Shown here piece after piece: positions 1 to 6,377 of a stretch of 12,534 nt of DNA. The translations under genes were made by a program, and so were the position numbers. Every line of letters begins with the position of its first letter. The first letter of the stretch is position 1. Source of the stretch: Ruminococcus sp. CAG:488 (lineage in GTDB: Bacteria; Bacillota; Clostridia; Oscillospirales; Acutalibacteraceae); NCBI GenBank assembly GCA_000434055.1, contig HF999620.1, positions 1 to 12,534 on the forward strand. Direction: 5' to 3'. The notes under the pieces were generated by a model, which saw only the letters and a program-made list of their open reading frames with translations, did no database searches and was not told the DNA's origin.

Positions 1-72
1 GACGTAAGAATGCTCAACAACGTAATTTACAAGGTCTCGGTCATCAACCAGCAGACAGGTAAGGCAAGCTAA
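1..72 (+). CDS. 3' end of an unrecognised protein (partial)
   Basis: Frame 1 is open from the window edge to a TAA at 70-72 and encodes the last 23 residues of a protein, beginning DVRMLNNVIYKV and ending QQTGKAS. The fragment has alternating hydrophobic residues (VIYKVSVI) that suggest a beta strand, and no recognisable motif. It is called real because it ends about 30 bases before a strong factor-independent terminator, as expected for the last gene of a transcript. The family cannot be named from so little sequence. Confidence 0.55.
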   Translation, partial: DVRMLNNVIYKVSVINQQTGKAS

Positions 73-103
73 AGTATTGCTCAACACTTGAAGTAAATTA
101 AAT

Positions 104-146
104 CACGGCGGAAATCGGTTAATTTCGGTTTCCGCCGTGTTATTTT
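104..146 (+). terminator. Rho-independent terminator of the upstream gene
   Basis: A perfect 11-bp stem (CACGGCGGAAA at 104-114 pairing with TTTCCGCCGTG at 129-139) encloses a 14-nt loop and is followed by TTATTTT. It sits 31 bases after the stop codon of the partial gene and just before the pyr promoter, so it separates the two transcription units. Confidence 0.85.
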
Positions 147-157
147 CCGAAAAGGTG

Positions 158-186
158 TTGACTTTATCGGGTAGTTGTGGTATTAT
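158..186 (+). promoter_or_regulatory. Sigma-70-type promoter of the pyr operon
   Basis: A -35 box TTGACT (158-163) and a -10 box TATTAT (181-186) are separated by exactly 17 bp, close to the housekeeping consensus. Transcription would start near 193-195, just before the PyrR-type hairpin, giving a leader of roughly 145 nt before pyrC. The location between a terminator and an attenuator supports the call. Confidence 0.8.
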
Positions 187-196
187 ACATCAAAAG

Positions 197-235
197 AAAT
201 CTTTAAGAGCGATACAGAGATGTCGACAAGGTTTT
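197..235 (+). promoter_or_regulatory. PyrR-binding RNA hairpin (anti-antiterminator)
   Basis: The leader contains CUUU (201-204) paired with AAGG (228-231), a purine-rich internal loop, and an upper stem CGAUA (210-214) / UGUCG (221-225) that presents the hexaloop CAGAGA (215-220). A lower helix of A-U pairs can extend it across a U-U mismatch. A stem-loop with a CAGAGA apex over a lower CUUUAA/AAGG helix is how I recall known PyrR sites in Firmicute pyr leaders. PyrR bound to UMP or UTP stabilises this hairpin and thereby allows the downstream terminator to form. The assignment rests on motif and position; no covariance search was run. Confidence 0.8.
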
Positions 236-297
236 GAATAGTGAGACGGTAGGGTAACAGCCCGTGTTTTTGTGCGTCCGGATTTATGAACCTTGTC
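225..297 (+). promoter_or_regulatory. Antiterminator helix of the pyr leader
   Basis: GACAAGGTTT (225-234) is complementary to GAACCTTGTC (288-297): nine Watson-Crick pairs plus one G-U. The 5' arm takes bases from the 3' side of the PyrR hairpin, and the 3' arm takes the 5' side of the terminator, so this helix excludes both. The enclosed segment can form small internal hairpins, for example GGG (252-254) with CCC (261-263). When UMP is low and PyrR is unbound, this helix should form and let polymerase read into pyrC. Confidence 0.75.
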
Positions 298-315
298 CCA
301 ACAGGGTTCTTTTTT
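288..315 (+). terminator. Attenuator terminator before pyrC
   Basis: GAACCTTG (288-295) pairs with CAGGGTTC (302-309) over a TCCCAA loop, with one G-U wobble, and is followed directly by six T residues (310-315). It lies in the leader 22 bases upstream of the pyrC start, so it is a conditional terminator rather than the end of a transcript. Its 5' arm is shared with the antiterminator helix. Confidence 0.85.
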
Positions 316-337
316 ATTGCTCATTCAGGAGGCTCTC

Positions 338-1606
338 ATGACGGAATACATCTTGAAAAATGCATTGGTCTATACGGATTCGGGATTTCAGAAGCAGGAT
401 ATATTTGTTTCCGAAGGCCGTGTTCTTTGTGTTTGCTGTAAGCTTTGTGCCGAATATACTCATTCCTATGATCTCACCAATAAACATATTTTTCCCGGTT
501 TCGTAGATGTTCATGTTCATCTTCGAGAGCCGGGTTTTTCTTATAAAGAGACAATCAAAACGGGTTCACTTGCCGCCGCAAAGAGCGGTTACACAACGGT
601 TTGCACAATGCCGAATCTTGATCCCGTGCCGGATAGTGCGGAACACCTCGAAAAACAGCTTGATATTATCGAAAGGGATGCTTCGATCAGCGTCATTCCC
701 TACGGTTCGATAACCGTAGGCAGGAAGGGCACGGAGCTTTCCGATATGGAGTCGCTTGCCGATAAGGTGGTTGCCTTTTCCGATGACGGCAGCGGAATTC
801 AGACAGAAGAAACGATGCGCCGGGCAATGCTGGAAGCAAAAAAGCTCGGAAAAATAATTGTCGCCCATTGCGAGGACAACAGTCTTTTGGACGGCGGATA
901 TATTCATAAGGGTGCCTATGCAAAAGCTCACGGTCATAAGGGCATCAGCTCCGAGAGCGAGTGGAAGCAGATTGAGCGTGACCTGAGACTCGCCGAGGAA
1001 ACAGGCTGTAAATATCATGTATGTCATATCTCTACCAAAGAAAGCGTTGATCTCATTCGTAAAGCAAAACGCAGAGGCGTTGATGTTACCTGTGAAACAG
1101 CTCCGCACTATCTTGTTATGACCGACGCCGACCTCAAGGAGGACGGCAGATTTAAGATGAATCCTCCTCTAAGAAGTGCAGAGGACAGAGAGGCTCTTAT
1201 TGAGGGTATATGCGACGGAACGATCGACATGATTGCAACCGACCATGCTCCGCACTCCGCAGAGGAAAAATCAAAAGGACTTAAGGACAGCGCTATGGGT
1301 ATTGTCGGACTTGAAACCGCTTTTCCGATTCTCTACACAAGGCTTGTCAAGGGCGGAATTATCAGCTTGCATAAGCTCGTGACTCTAATGAGTGTTAACC
1401 CTGCCGAGCGTTTCGGCATTAAGACCGGCTTTGAAATTAAGGAGCCGGCAAATTTCACGGTATATGACCTCAATGAAAAGGAAACGGTAAATCCGGAGAA
1501 TTTTGTTTCGATGGGAAGAAGTACACCGTTTGAGGGTATGACGGTATACGGTAAATGCAAGAAAACGGTATGCAACGGCAAAATTGTTTGGGAGGATGAA
1601 GAATGA
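338..1606 (+). CDS. pyrC: Dihydroorotase (class I)
   Basis: A 422-residue cytosolic amidohydrolase that interconverts N-carbamoyl-aspartate and dihydroorotate. Visible metal and active-site motifs are DVHVHLREPG (His59, His61, Arg63), TMPN (Asn93), AFSDDG (148-151 region, with Asp in place of the carbamylated lysine, typical of class I), HCED (His177), CHIST (His230), ETAPHYL, KMNPPLR and ATDHAPH (Asp302). Length fits the family. The ATG at 338 is chosen because AGGAGG lies five bases upstream (327-332) and the protein then begins MTEYILKNAL; an in-frame TTG at 293 lies inside the attenuator stem. It is the first gene after the attenuator, and its stop overlaps the pyrK start (ATGA). A cluster CVCCKLC at residues 31-37 is unusual. 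Confidence 0.96.
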   Translation: MTEYILKNALVYTDSGFQKQDIFVSEGRVLCVCCKLCAEYTHSYDLTNKHIFPGFVDVHVHLREPGFSYKETIKTGSLAAAKSGYTTVCTMPNLDPVPDSAEHLEKQLDIIERDASISVIPYGSITVGRKGTELSDMESLADKVVAFSDDGSGIQTEETMRRAMLEAKKLGKIIVAHCEDNSLLDGGYIHKGAYAKAHGHKGISSESEWKQIERDLRLAEETGCKYHVCHISTKESVDLIRKAKRRGVDVTCETAPHYLVMTDADLKEDGRFKMNPPLRSAEDREALIEGICDGTIDMIATDHAPHSAEEKSKGLKDSAMGIVGLETAFPILYTRLVKGGIISLHKLVTLMSVNPAERFGIKTGFEIKEPANFTVYDLNEKETVNPENFVSMGRSTPFEGMTVYGKCKKTVCNGKIVWEDEE

Positions 1607-2334
1607 ACCGGGTAGTGATGAAAATAACAGGCAACCAAAAAATTGCCGAAAAAACATATTTCATGTTGCTTGAAGGCGACACTTCGGCGATAACAAAGCC
1701 GGGGCAGTTCGTAAATATAAAGCTTGACGGATTTTTCCTCCGTCGCCCGATTTCGGTTTGCGACTGCGAGGAAGGAAAGCTTTCAATAATATATAAGGTT
1801 GTCGGCAACGGAACGAAGAAGATGTCCGAACTGCCTGTCGGTGATGAGCTTGACATTCTCAGCGGTCTCGGTAACGGCTATGATACTTCGAAAAGCGGCG
1901 AAAAACCCGTGCTTATAGGCGGTGGAGCGGGCGTTCCGCCGATGTATATGCTTTGCAAGAAGCTGGTTGCCGAAGGCAAAAAGGTAACAGTGATACTCGG
2001 CTTCAACTCCGAAAAGGAAGTGTTCGGAATTGATGAGTTCAAGGCGACGGGCGCCGAAGTTCACGTTACAACGGTTGACGGAAGCGTCGGAACAAAGGGC
2101 TTTGTAACAGATGTTTTGAAAGAAGCGGATTACACTTATTTTTACACCTGCGGTCCGATGCCGATGTTCAAAGCGATTGAAGGCGTCGCAAAAACAAGCG
2201 GACAGTACAGCTTTGAAGAGCGAATGGGATGCGGCTTTGGGGCGTGTATGGGCTGCACATGCAAAACAAAATACGGCAACAAACGAATTTGTAAGGACGG
2301 ACCTGTTCTTGAAAGGGAGGAAATAGTATGGTAA
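1603..2334 (+). CDS. pyrK: Dihydroorotate dehydrogenase B, electron transfer subunit
   Basis: A 243-residue iron-sulfur flavoprotein that passes electrons from the PyrD FMN through FAD and a [2Fe-2S] cluster to NAD+. The FAD-binding barrel contains RRPIS (47-51), the nucleotide-binding part contains GGGAGVPPM (106-114) and YTCGPMPM (181-188), and the C-terminal cluster ligands are Cys210, Cys215, Cys218 and Cys230 in the spacing C-x4-C-x2-C-x11-C. All expected cofactor motifs are present. It starts inside the pyrC stop (ATGA) and its last 7 bases overlap pyrD, so the two dehydrogenase subunits are translationally coupled. Next to a class 1B pyrD, alternative ferredoxin-reductase-like roles are unlikely. 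Confidence 0.95.
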   Translation: MNRVVMKITGNQKIAEKTYFMLLEGDTSAITKPGQFVNIKLDGFFLRRPISVCDCEEGKLSIIYKVVGNGTKKMSELPVGDELDILSGLGNGYDTSKSGEKPVLIGGGAGVPPMYMLCKKLVAEGKKVTVILGFNSEKEVFGIDEFKATGAEVHVTTVDGSVGTKGFVTDVLKEADYTYFYTCGPMPMFKAIEGVAKTSGQYSFEERMGCGFGACMGCTCKTKYGNKRICKDGPVLEREEIVW

Positions 2335-3242
2335 CAAAGGTTGACCTTTGCGGAATTGAGCTTGATAATCCCGTCATTCCTGCCTCGGGTACATTCGGTT
2401 TCGGCTATGAATTTGCAGAGCTTTATGATATAAATATGCTCGGTACATTCTCGTTCAAGGGAACAACAAAGGATCCGAGATTCGGCAATCCTACGCCGAG
2501 AATCGCCGAGTGCACGGCAGGCATGATAAATGCCGTCGGTCTTCAGAATCCGGGCGTTGACAAGGTTATAAGCGATGAACTTCCGAAGCTGAAAAAATGC
2601 TTCAACAAACCTGTAATGGCAAATGTAAGCGGATTTTCGATTGATGACTATGCTTACACCTGCGAAAAACTCGACAGAGAGGAGCAGGTCGGCTGGCTTG
2701 AGGTCAATGTGTCTTGCCCTAACGTACACGGCGGCGGAATGAGCTTCGGAACTGATCCGAAAGCGGCTGCCGAGGTTACAAAAGCGGTCAAGGCGGTGAC
2801 GACGAAGCCCGTAATCCTGAAGCTTTCGCCAAATGTAACGAATATTGTTGATATCGCCAAGGCTTGCGAGGATTCGGGAGCGGACGGAATCAGCCTGATA
2901 AATACAATGCTTGGAATGAGAATTGATCTTCGCCGCAGAAAACCTGTGATTGCAAACGTGATGGGAGGCTTTTCTGGGCCGGCAATTTTCCCGATAGCCG
3001 TCAGAATGGTTTACCAGGTCTCGCAGGCGGTCAAAATTCCCATCATCGGAATGGGCGGTGTTTCAAGTGCCGACGATGTAATTGAAATGATGCTCGCAGG
3101 AGCAACGGCGGTTGAGGTCGGTGCGGCAAATTTGGTTGATCCGTTTGCATGCAAGAACATAATCGAAACACTTCCGAAAGCAATGGAAGAATACGGAATA
3201 AATAATCTTAACGAAATAATAGGAGGTACGCACAATGGGTAA
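2328..3242 (+). CDS. pyrD: Dihydroorotate dehydrogenase B, catalytic subunit
   Basis: A 304-residue class 1B FMN enzyme that oxidises dihydroorotate to orotate and works as a heterotetramer with PyrK. Features seen are PASGTFGFGYEF near the N-terminus, FKGTT (Lys44), the active-site loop NVSCPN with the catalytic base Cys130 (diagnostic of class 1; class 2 enzymes use Ser), LKLSPNV (Lys165), SLINT and the phosphate-binding GMGGV (241-245). The start ATG is preceded by GGGAGG (2315-2320) and overlaps the end of pyrK; the stop overlaps the pyrF start. The soluble class 1B form with PyrK means NAD+, rather than quinone or fumarate, is the expected acceptor, which suits an anaerobe. Confidence 0.96.
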   Translation: MVTKVDLCGIELDNPVIPASGTFGFGYEFAELYDINMLGTFSFKGTTKDPRFGNPTPRIAECTAGMINAVGLQNPGVDKVISDELPKLKKCFNKPVMANVSGFSIDDYAYTCEKLDREEQVGWLEVNVSCPNVHGGGMSFGTDPKAAAEVTKAVKAVTTKPVILKLSPNVTNIVDIAKACEDSGADGISLINTMLGMRIDLRRRKPVIANVMGGFSGPAIFPIAVRMVYQVSQAVKIPIIGMGGVSSADDVIEMMLAGATAVEVGAANLVDPFACKNIIETLPKAMEEYGINNLNEIIGGTHNG

Positions 3243-3933
3243 GGACGTAATTGTAGCCTGCGATTTTTCAAGCAGGGAGGAGACAATGGCCTTTCTTGAC
3301 AATTTCAAGGGCAGAAAACTGTTTGTTAAAATCGGAATGGAGCTTTTCTATGCCGAGGGTCCCGATATCGTAAGAGAGATAAAGGCGAGAGGACACAAGA
3401 TCTTTCTTGACCTCAAGCTTCACGATATTCCGAACACGGTGAAGAAATCAATGGCTGTGCTTTCAAGGCTTGATGTCGATATGACAAATCTTCACGCAGG
3501 CGGAACAATCGCAATGATGGAAGCGGCAATCGAGGGCCTCACACGTCCCGACGGAACAAGACCGCTGCTCATTGCCGTAACTCAGCTCACCTCGACGAGC
3601 GAGGAGAGAATGAAAAACGACCTTCTCATTAACGAAAGTATGGATAAGGTCGTTATGCACTATGCCCACAATGCAAAGCTGGCAGGACTTGACGGCGTGG
3701 TATGTTCCCCCTTGGAGTCGGGCAAGGTGCACGAGGTCTGCGGCAGCGGATTTCTTACCGTAACTCCAGGTGTTCGCTTTGCCGACGGTGACAAGGGCGA
3801 TCAGGTCAGAGTTATGACCCCCGAACAGGCAAAGAAAATCGGCTCGGACTACATTGTAGTCGGTCGTCCGATAACTGCGGCGGCTGATCCCGTTGCGGCA
3901 TACGAAAGATGTATAAACGAATTTGTAGATTAA
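3235..3933 (+). CDS. pyrF: Orotidine 5'-phosphate decarboxylase
   Basis: A 232-residue TIM-barrel enzyme that decarboxylates OMP to UMP, the last step of the pathway. The catalytic signature DLKLHDIPNTV is intact (Asp59, Lys61, Asp64), with Lys32 in FVKIG, the phosphate-binding TPGVRF, and VVGRPIT close to the C-terminus. Length is normal for the short bacterial form. The start follows AGGAGG (3222-3227) and overlaps the pyrD stop by eight bases. The next gene, pyrE, begins 12 bases after the stop, so the two enzymes that make UMP from orotate are adjacent. Confidence 0.96.
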   Translation: MGKDVIVACDFSSREETMAFLDNFKGRKLFVKIGMELFYAEGPDIVREIKARGHKIFLDLKLHDIPNTVKKSMAVLSRLDVDMTNLHAGGTIAMMEAAIEGLTRPDGTRPLLIAVTQLTSTSEERMKNDLLINESMDKVVMHYAHNAKLAGLDGVVCSPLESGKVHEVCGSGFLTVTPGVRFADGDKGDQVRVMTPEQAKKIGSDYIVVGRPITAAADPVAAYERCINEFVD

Positions 3934-3945
3934 GGAGCAGATACT

Positions 3946-4593
3946 ATGACAGATATTCAGATTCAAATTGCAAAAGACCTTCTTTCAATTAAGGCGGTTT
4001 TCTTCCGTCCGGATGAGCCGTTCACATGGGCAAGCGGCATCAAAAGCCCGGTTTATTGCGACAACAGACTTACCCTCGCTTACCCGGAGGTTCGTACACA
4101 CGTTGAGGAAGCTCTTGCTAAGACGGTTAAAGAGTTCTATCCGGAGGTTGAGGCTCTTATGGGTACTTCGACCGCAGGTATCGCACACGCTGCCATCACC
4201 GCTCAGATAATGGGTCTCCCGATGGGCTATGTTCGCTCGGGAGCAAAGGATCACGGCAGAAAAAATCAGATCGAAGGCAAGCTTGAAAAGGGTCAGAAGG
4301 TCGTTGTTGTTGAAGATCTTATCTCAACGGGCGGCAGTGTTATTGAGGTCGTAAACGTTCTCAGAGAAGCAGGAGCAGAAGTTCTCGGAATTGTTTCTAT
4401 CTTTACCTACGGTATGCAAAAGGGTCTTGACCGTCTTGCTGCGGCTGATGTAAAAAATGTAAGCCTTACTAATTTTGATGTTATCGCAGAAATTGCGGCT
4501 CAGGAAGGATATATTGCGTCGACAGATGTCGAAAGACTGATAGCTTTCAGAAACAATCCGTCCGATGAAAGCTGGATTGGAGGCACAAAATGA
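3946..4593 (+). CDS. pyrE: Orotate phosphoribosyltransferase
   Basis: A 215-residue type I phosphoribosyltransferase that joins orotate and PRPP to give OMP. The PRPP-binding loop VVVEDLISTGGS (120-131) has the two acidic residues and the STGG phosphate clamp. GIKSPVYCDNR (31-41) is the conserved N-terminal segment, and KDHGRKNQIEG (101-111) is the flexible catalytic loop with its lysines. AAGGAG immediately overlaps the pyrF stop and precedes the ATG. Its TGA overlaps the pyrB start. Family and substrate are clear from motifs and operon position. Confidence 0.95.
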   Translation: MTDIQIQIAKDLLSIKAVFFRPDEPFTWASGIKSPVYCDNRLTLAYPEVRTHVEEALAKTVKEFYPEVEALMGTSTAGIAHAAITAQIMGLPMGYVRSGAKDHGRKNQIEGKLEKGQKVVVVEDLISTGGSVIEVVNVLREAGAEVLGIVSIFTYGMQKGLDRLAAADVKNVSLTNFDVIAEIAAQEGYIASTDVERLIAFRNNPSDESWIGGTK

Positions 4594-5507
4594 GAAGCGT
4601 TATAAGCATTCTTGATCTTTCGGTTGAAGAGATAGATGAACTCATTGCCCGCGCAAATGATATAATTGCAAACCCCGATAAATATGCGGATGCATGCCGC
4701 AGAAAAAAGCTTGCAACGCTCTTTTTTGAACCGTCAACACGCACAAGGCTCAGTTTTGAGGCGGCAATGTATGAGCTCGGCGGTAACGTTCTTTCAATGG
4801 CGGATGCAAAGTCAAGCTCAGCCGTCAAAGGCGAAAGCGTAGCCGATACGGTTAAGGTTATTTCCTGTTATGCCGATATAATTGCCATGCGTCACCCCAA
4901 GGAGGGCGCACCCTATGTCGCTTCTCTCAATGCGTCTGTTCCTGTAATAAACGCAGGTGACGGAGGTCACAATCACCCTACACAAACTCTTGCCGATCTT
5001 CTCACGATAAGCCGTGAAAAGGGACACTTTGATAACCTGACTGTAGGCTTCTGCGGCGACCTCAAATTCGGCAGAACCGTTCATTCACTCATTGAAGCTC
5101 TTGCAAGATACAATAACGTAAGATTCGTTCTTATTTCTCCCGAGGAATTAAAGCTTCCAAGCTACGTCAAGAACGATGTTATCAAGGCCAAAAACCTTGA
5201 ATATATTCAGACGACCGACCTTGAAAAGGTTATGCCCGAGCTTGATGTTCTCTATATGACCCGAGTTCAGAAAGAGCGATTTTTCAACGAAGAGGATTAT
5301 CTCCGACTCAAGGACAGCTATATTCTCACTCCCGATAAGCTTGCAAACGCAAAACCCGATCTGTCAATTCTTCATCCACTGCCTCGTGTTAACGAAATCA
5401 GCGTTGCTGTCGATAAAGATCCCCGTGCATGCTATTTCAAGCAGGTTCTCAACGGAAAATACATGAGAATGGCACTCATTCTCAAGCTCCTGGAGGTAGA
5501 AGTATGA
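4590..5507 (+). CDS. pyrB: Aspartate carbamoyltransferase, catalytic subunit
   Basis: A 305-residue transcarbamylase that condenses carbamoyl phosphate with aspartate, the committed step. Carbamoyl-phosphate contacts are FEPSTRTR (46-53), the SSS/KGES loop with Lys80 (donated between subunits), MRHP (100-103) and HNHPTQTLADLL (127-138). Aspartate-side residues are GRTVHS (Arg162), TRVQKER (Arg225) and HPLPR (262-266). It follows GGAGG at the end of pyrE with an ATGA overlap and overlaps pyrI in the same way. The paired regulatory gene implies an E. coli-like allosteric dodecamer rather than the bare trimer of Bacillus. Confidence 0.96.
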   Translation: MRSVISILDLSVEEIDELIARANDIIANPDKYADACRRKKLATLFFEPSTRTRLSFEAAMYELGGNVLSMADAKSSSAVKGESVADTVKVISCYADIIAMRHPKEGAPYVASLNASVPVINAGDGGHNHPTQTLADLLTISREKGHFDNLTVGFCGDLKFGRTVHSLIEALARYNNVRFVLISPEELKLPSYVKNDVIKAKNLEYIQTTDLEKVMPELDVLYMTRVQKERFFNEEDYLRLKDSYILTPDKLANAKPDLSILHPLPRVNEISVAVDKDPRACYFKQVLNGKYMRMALILKLLEVEV

Positions 5508-5923
5508 ACATAGATTCCATCAAAAACGGTATAGTGATCGACCATATTAAGGCGGGAAAAGGTATGGAGATTTACAATCTCCTCGAGCTTGATAAGCTGG
5601 ATTGCTCCATTGCCATTATAAAAAATGTAATGTCACGCAAGCTTGGAAAAAAGGACATCATTAAAATTGACTCCGATTACGACGTTGATCTTGATGTTCT
5701 CGGCTACGTTGACCCCGGTGTTACCATTGATATTATCAAGGACGGCAAGCTTGTCGAGAAGAAAAAAGTTTCCCTCCCCAAGCAGCTTAAAAATATCATC
5801 AAATGCAAAAATCCCCGTTGCATAACCACCACCGAGCAGGAACTCCCGCATATTTTCAAGCTTACAGGCACCGGCGAAAACAAGGTTTACCGTTGTATTT
5901 ATTGCGAGACCAAAGCCGAATAA
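5504..5923 (+). CDS. pyrI: Aspartate carbamoyltransferase, regulatory subunit
   Basis: A 139-residue subunit that binds nucleotide effectors at its N-terminal allosteric domain and contacts PyrB through a zinc domain. The start segment MNIDSIKNGIVIDHIKAGKG is characteristic of the allosteric domain. The zinc ligands are Cys101, Cys106, Cys131 and Cys134 (C-x4-C and C-x2-C). It is somewhat shorter than the enteric protein (about 153). The ATG at 5504 is chosen because it follows a GGAGG and makes an ATGA overlap with pyrB; an in-frame ATG at 5429 would add 25 residues that are only pyrB read in another frame. Last gene of the operon. Confidence 0.95.
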   Translation: MNIDSIKNGIVIDHIKAGKGMEIYNLLELDKLDCSIAIIKNVMSRKLGKKDIIKIDSDYDVDLDVLGYVDPGVTIDIIKDGKLVEKKKVSLPKQLKNIIKCKNPRCITTTEQELPHIFKLTGTGENKVYRCIYCETKAE

Positions 5924-5939
5924 CCCTCCTGAGCGGATC

Positions 5940-6008
5940 TTTTGGAGAATAAAGCATTTTTTCCGTCTCGGCGTATAAGAATACGCCTTCACCGAGAGAA
6001 AATGTTTT
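5940..6008. repeat. 69-nt palindromic intergenic repeat, copy 1
   Basis: This unit runs from TTTTGGAGAATAAAG to GAGAAAATGTTTT and matches copy 2 at 65 of 69 positions, with no gaps; the final 42 nt are identical. It is largely self-complementary: CATTTT (5955-5960) pairs with AAAATG (5999-6004), TCTCGG (5966-5971) with CCGAGA (5992-5997), and CGTAT (5972-5976) with ATACG (5981-5985) around an AAGA loop. A six-base CCTTCA bulge lies on the 3' side. Confidence 0.85.
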
Positions 6009-6018
6009 TGTTTTTTTT
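5955..6018 (+). terminator. Probable pyr operon terminator formed by repeat copy 1
   Basis: The hairpin of repeat copy 1 ends at AAAATG (5999-6004) and is followed at once by five T, a G and eight T (6005-6018). It begins 32 bases after the pyrI stop, the expected place for the end of the pyr transcript. The stem is interrupted by an internal loop and a bulge, so it is weaker-looking than the other terminators here. Confidence 0.6.
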
Positions 6019-6083
6019 GGCGAATAAATCATTTTTCCCGGCTCGGCGTATAAGAATACGCCTTCACCGAGAGAAAATGTTTT
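6015..6083. repeat. 69-nt palindromic intergenic repeat, copy 2
   Basis: Starts 75 bases after copy 1 in the same orientation and differs at only four positions, all in the first 27 bases. The palindromic core, including GGCGTATAAGAATACGCC, is unchanged. The tract after the hairpin is TTTTCTTC, so it is a poorer terminator than copy 1. Confidence 0.85.
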
Positions 6084-6141
6084 CTTCATCCAAAATCTCT
6101 CGCTCAGGAATAAAACTGAATAGCAATAAGCTGCTTTATCC

Positions 6142-6212
6142 AACTTGACGGTTAAGCATACGTCGACGACTTGACGTATATACCATACGCCTGCGTTGAA
6201 AGAAAGCGGCTT
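6142..6212. repeat. Decayed relative of the 69-nt repeat (copy 3)
   Basis: By eye, CTTGACGGTTAAGCATA followed by CTTGACGTATATACCATACG and CCTGCGTTGAAAGAAAGCGG lines up with the order of segments in copies 1 and 2, including a GTAT...ATACGCCT core. Many substitutions are present, so the assignment is tentative. Confidence 0.4.
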
Positions 6213-6246
6213 CTTTACCTAATCTTCAAGTTCAGATTTTTGTTTC

Positions 6247-6300
6247 TTTTGGCGGTTAAAGAATTTTTTCGGTTTGATGTATATACTACTCCAACTTCGC
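6247..6300. repeat. Decayed relative of the 69-nt repeat (copy 4)
   Basis: The first part, TTTTGGCGGTTAAAGAATTT then TTTCGG, matches the first 26 bases of copies 1 and 2 at all but about four positions. The 3' half keeps only traces (GTATATACTAC, then CC and TTCGC) and has lost the palindrome. Confidence 0.45.
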
Positions 6301-6316
6301 AATTTTAAATCATTAC

Positions 6317-6358
6317 AAAAAAATACCCTCCGATAACGGGAAATCCGCTGTCGGAGGG
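6317..6358 (-). terminator. Rho-independent terminator of the rnf operon
   Basis: Read on the minus strand, CCCTCCGACA pairs with TGTCGGAGGG's partner arm at 6326-6335 over a 10-bp stem with one G-U; an inner CGG/CCG helix surrounds a short loop. The stem is followed by TA and seven T (complement of A 6317-6323). It begins 19 bases after the rnfB stop. On the plus strand the following bases (CTTTGCTATTATTC) are much less T-rich, so it should act mainly on rnf. Confidence 0.9.
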
Positions 6359-6377
6359 CTTTGCTATTATTCTCTTA

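Larger units (their letters stand above)
5924..6377. other. Gene-free gap between convergent pyr and rnf operons
   Basis: About 450 bases, AT-rich, with no supported gene. It contains two near-identical palindromic repeats, two decayed relatives of the same unit, and the terminator of the minus-strand rnf operon. A minus-strand open frame crosses the repeats but is judged spurious: it is made of the repeat itself plus shadow sequence from pyrI. Confidence 0.8.

Noticed and set aside
219..237. A five-codon leader peptide in the pyr leader
   Set aside because: ATG to TGA is open but it lacks a ribosome binding site and overlaps the PyrR hairpin, which already explains the regulation.
293..337. 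In-frame TTG start that would extend PyrC by 15 residues
   Set aside because: It lies inside the attenuator terminator stem, lacks a ribosome binding site, and the ATG at 338 has AGGAGG at good spacing and gives the normal N-terminus.
566..1108. A 180-codon minus-strand open frame opposite pyrC
   Set aside because: It is a shadow frame of pyrC with no recognisable domain; pyrC motifs account for the whole stretch.
5429..5503. In-frame upstream ATG adding 25 residues to PyrI
   Set aside because: It falls within the pyrB coding region, has no ribosome binding site, and the ATG at 5504 gives the family N-terminus.
5940..6083. CRISPR array
   Set aside because: Only two good repeats, separated by six bases instead of a 30-40-base spacer, with strong internal hairpins and no cas genes.
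5862..6143. A 93-codon minus-strand open frame across the pyr/rnf gap
   Set aside because: It consists of the reverse complement of the two repeats plus out-of-frame pyrI sequence. No ribosome binding site is seen, and the repeat explains the open frame.
5924..6377. Functional link between the pyr and rnf operons
   Set aside because: Both involve NAD(H), but the operons converge and have separate terminators and a repeat-filled gap; adjacency alone is not evidence of a shared role.
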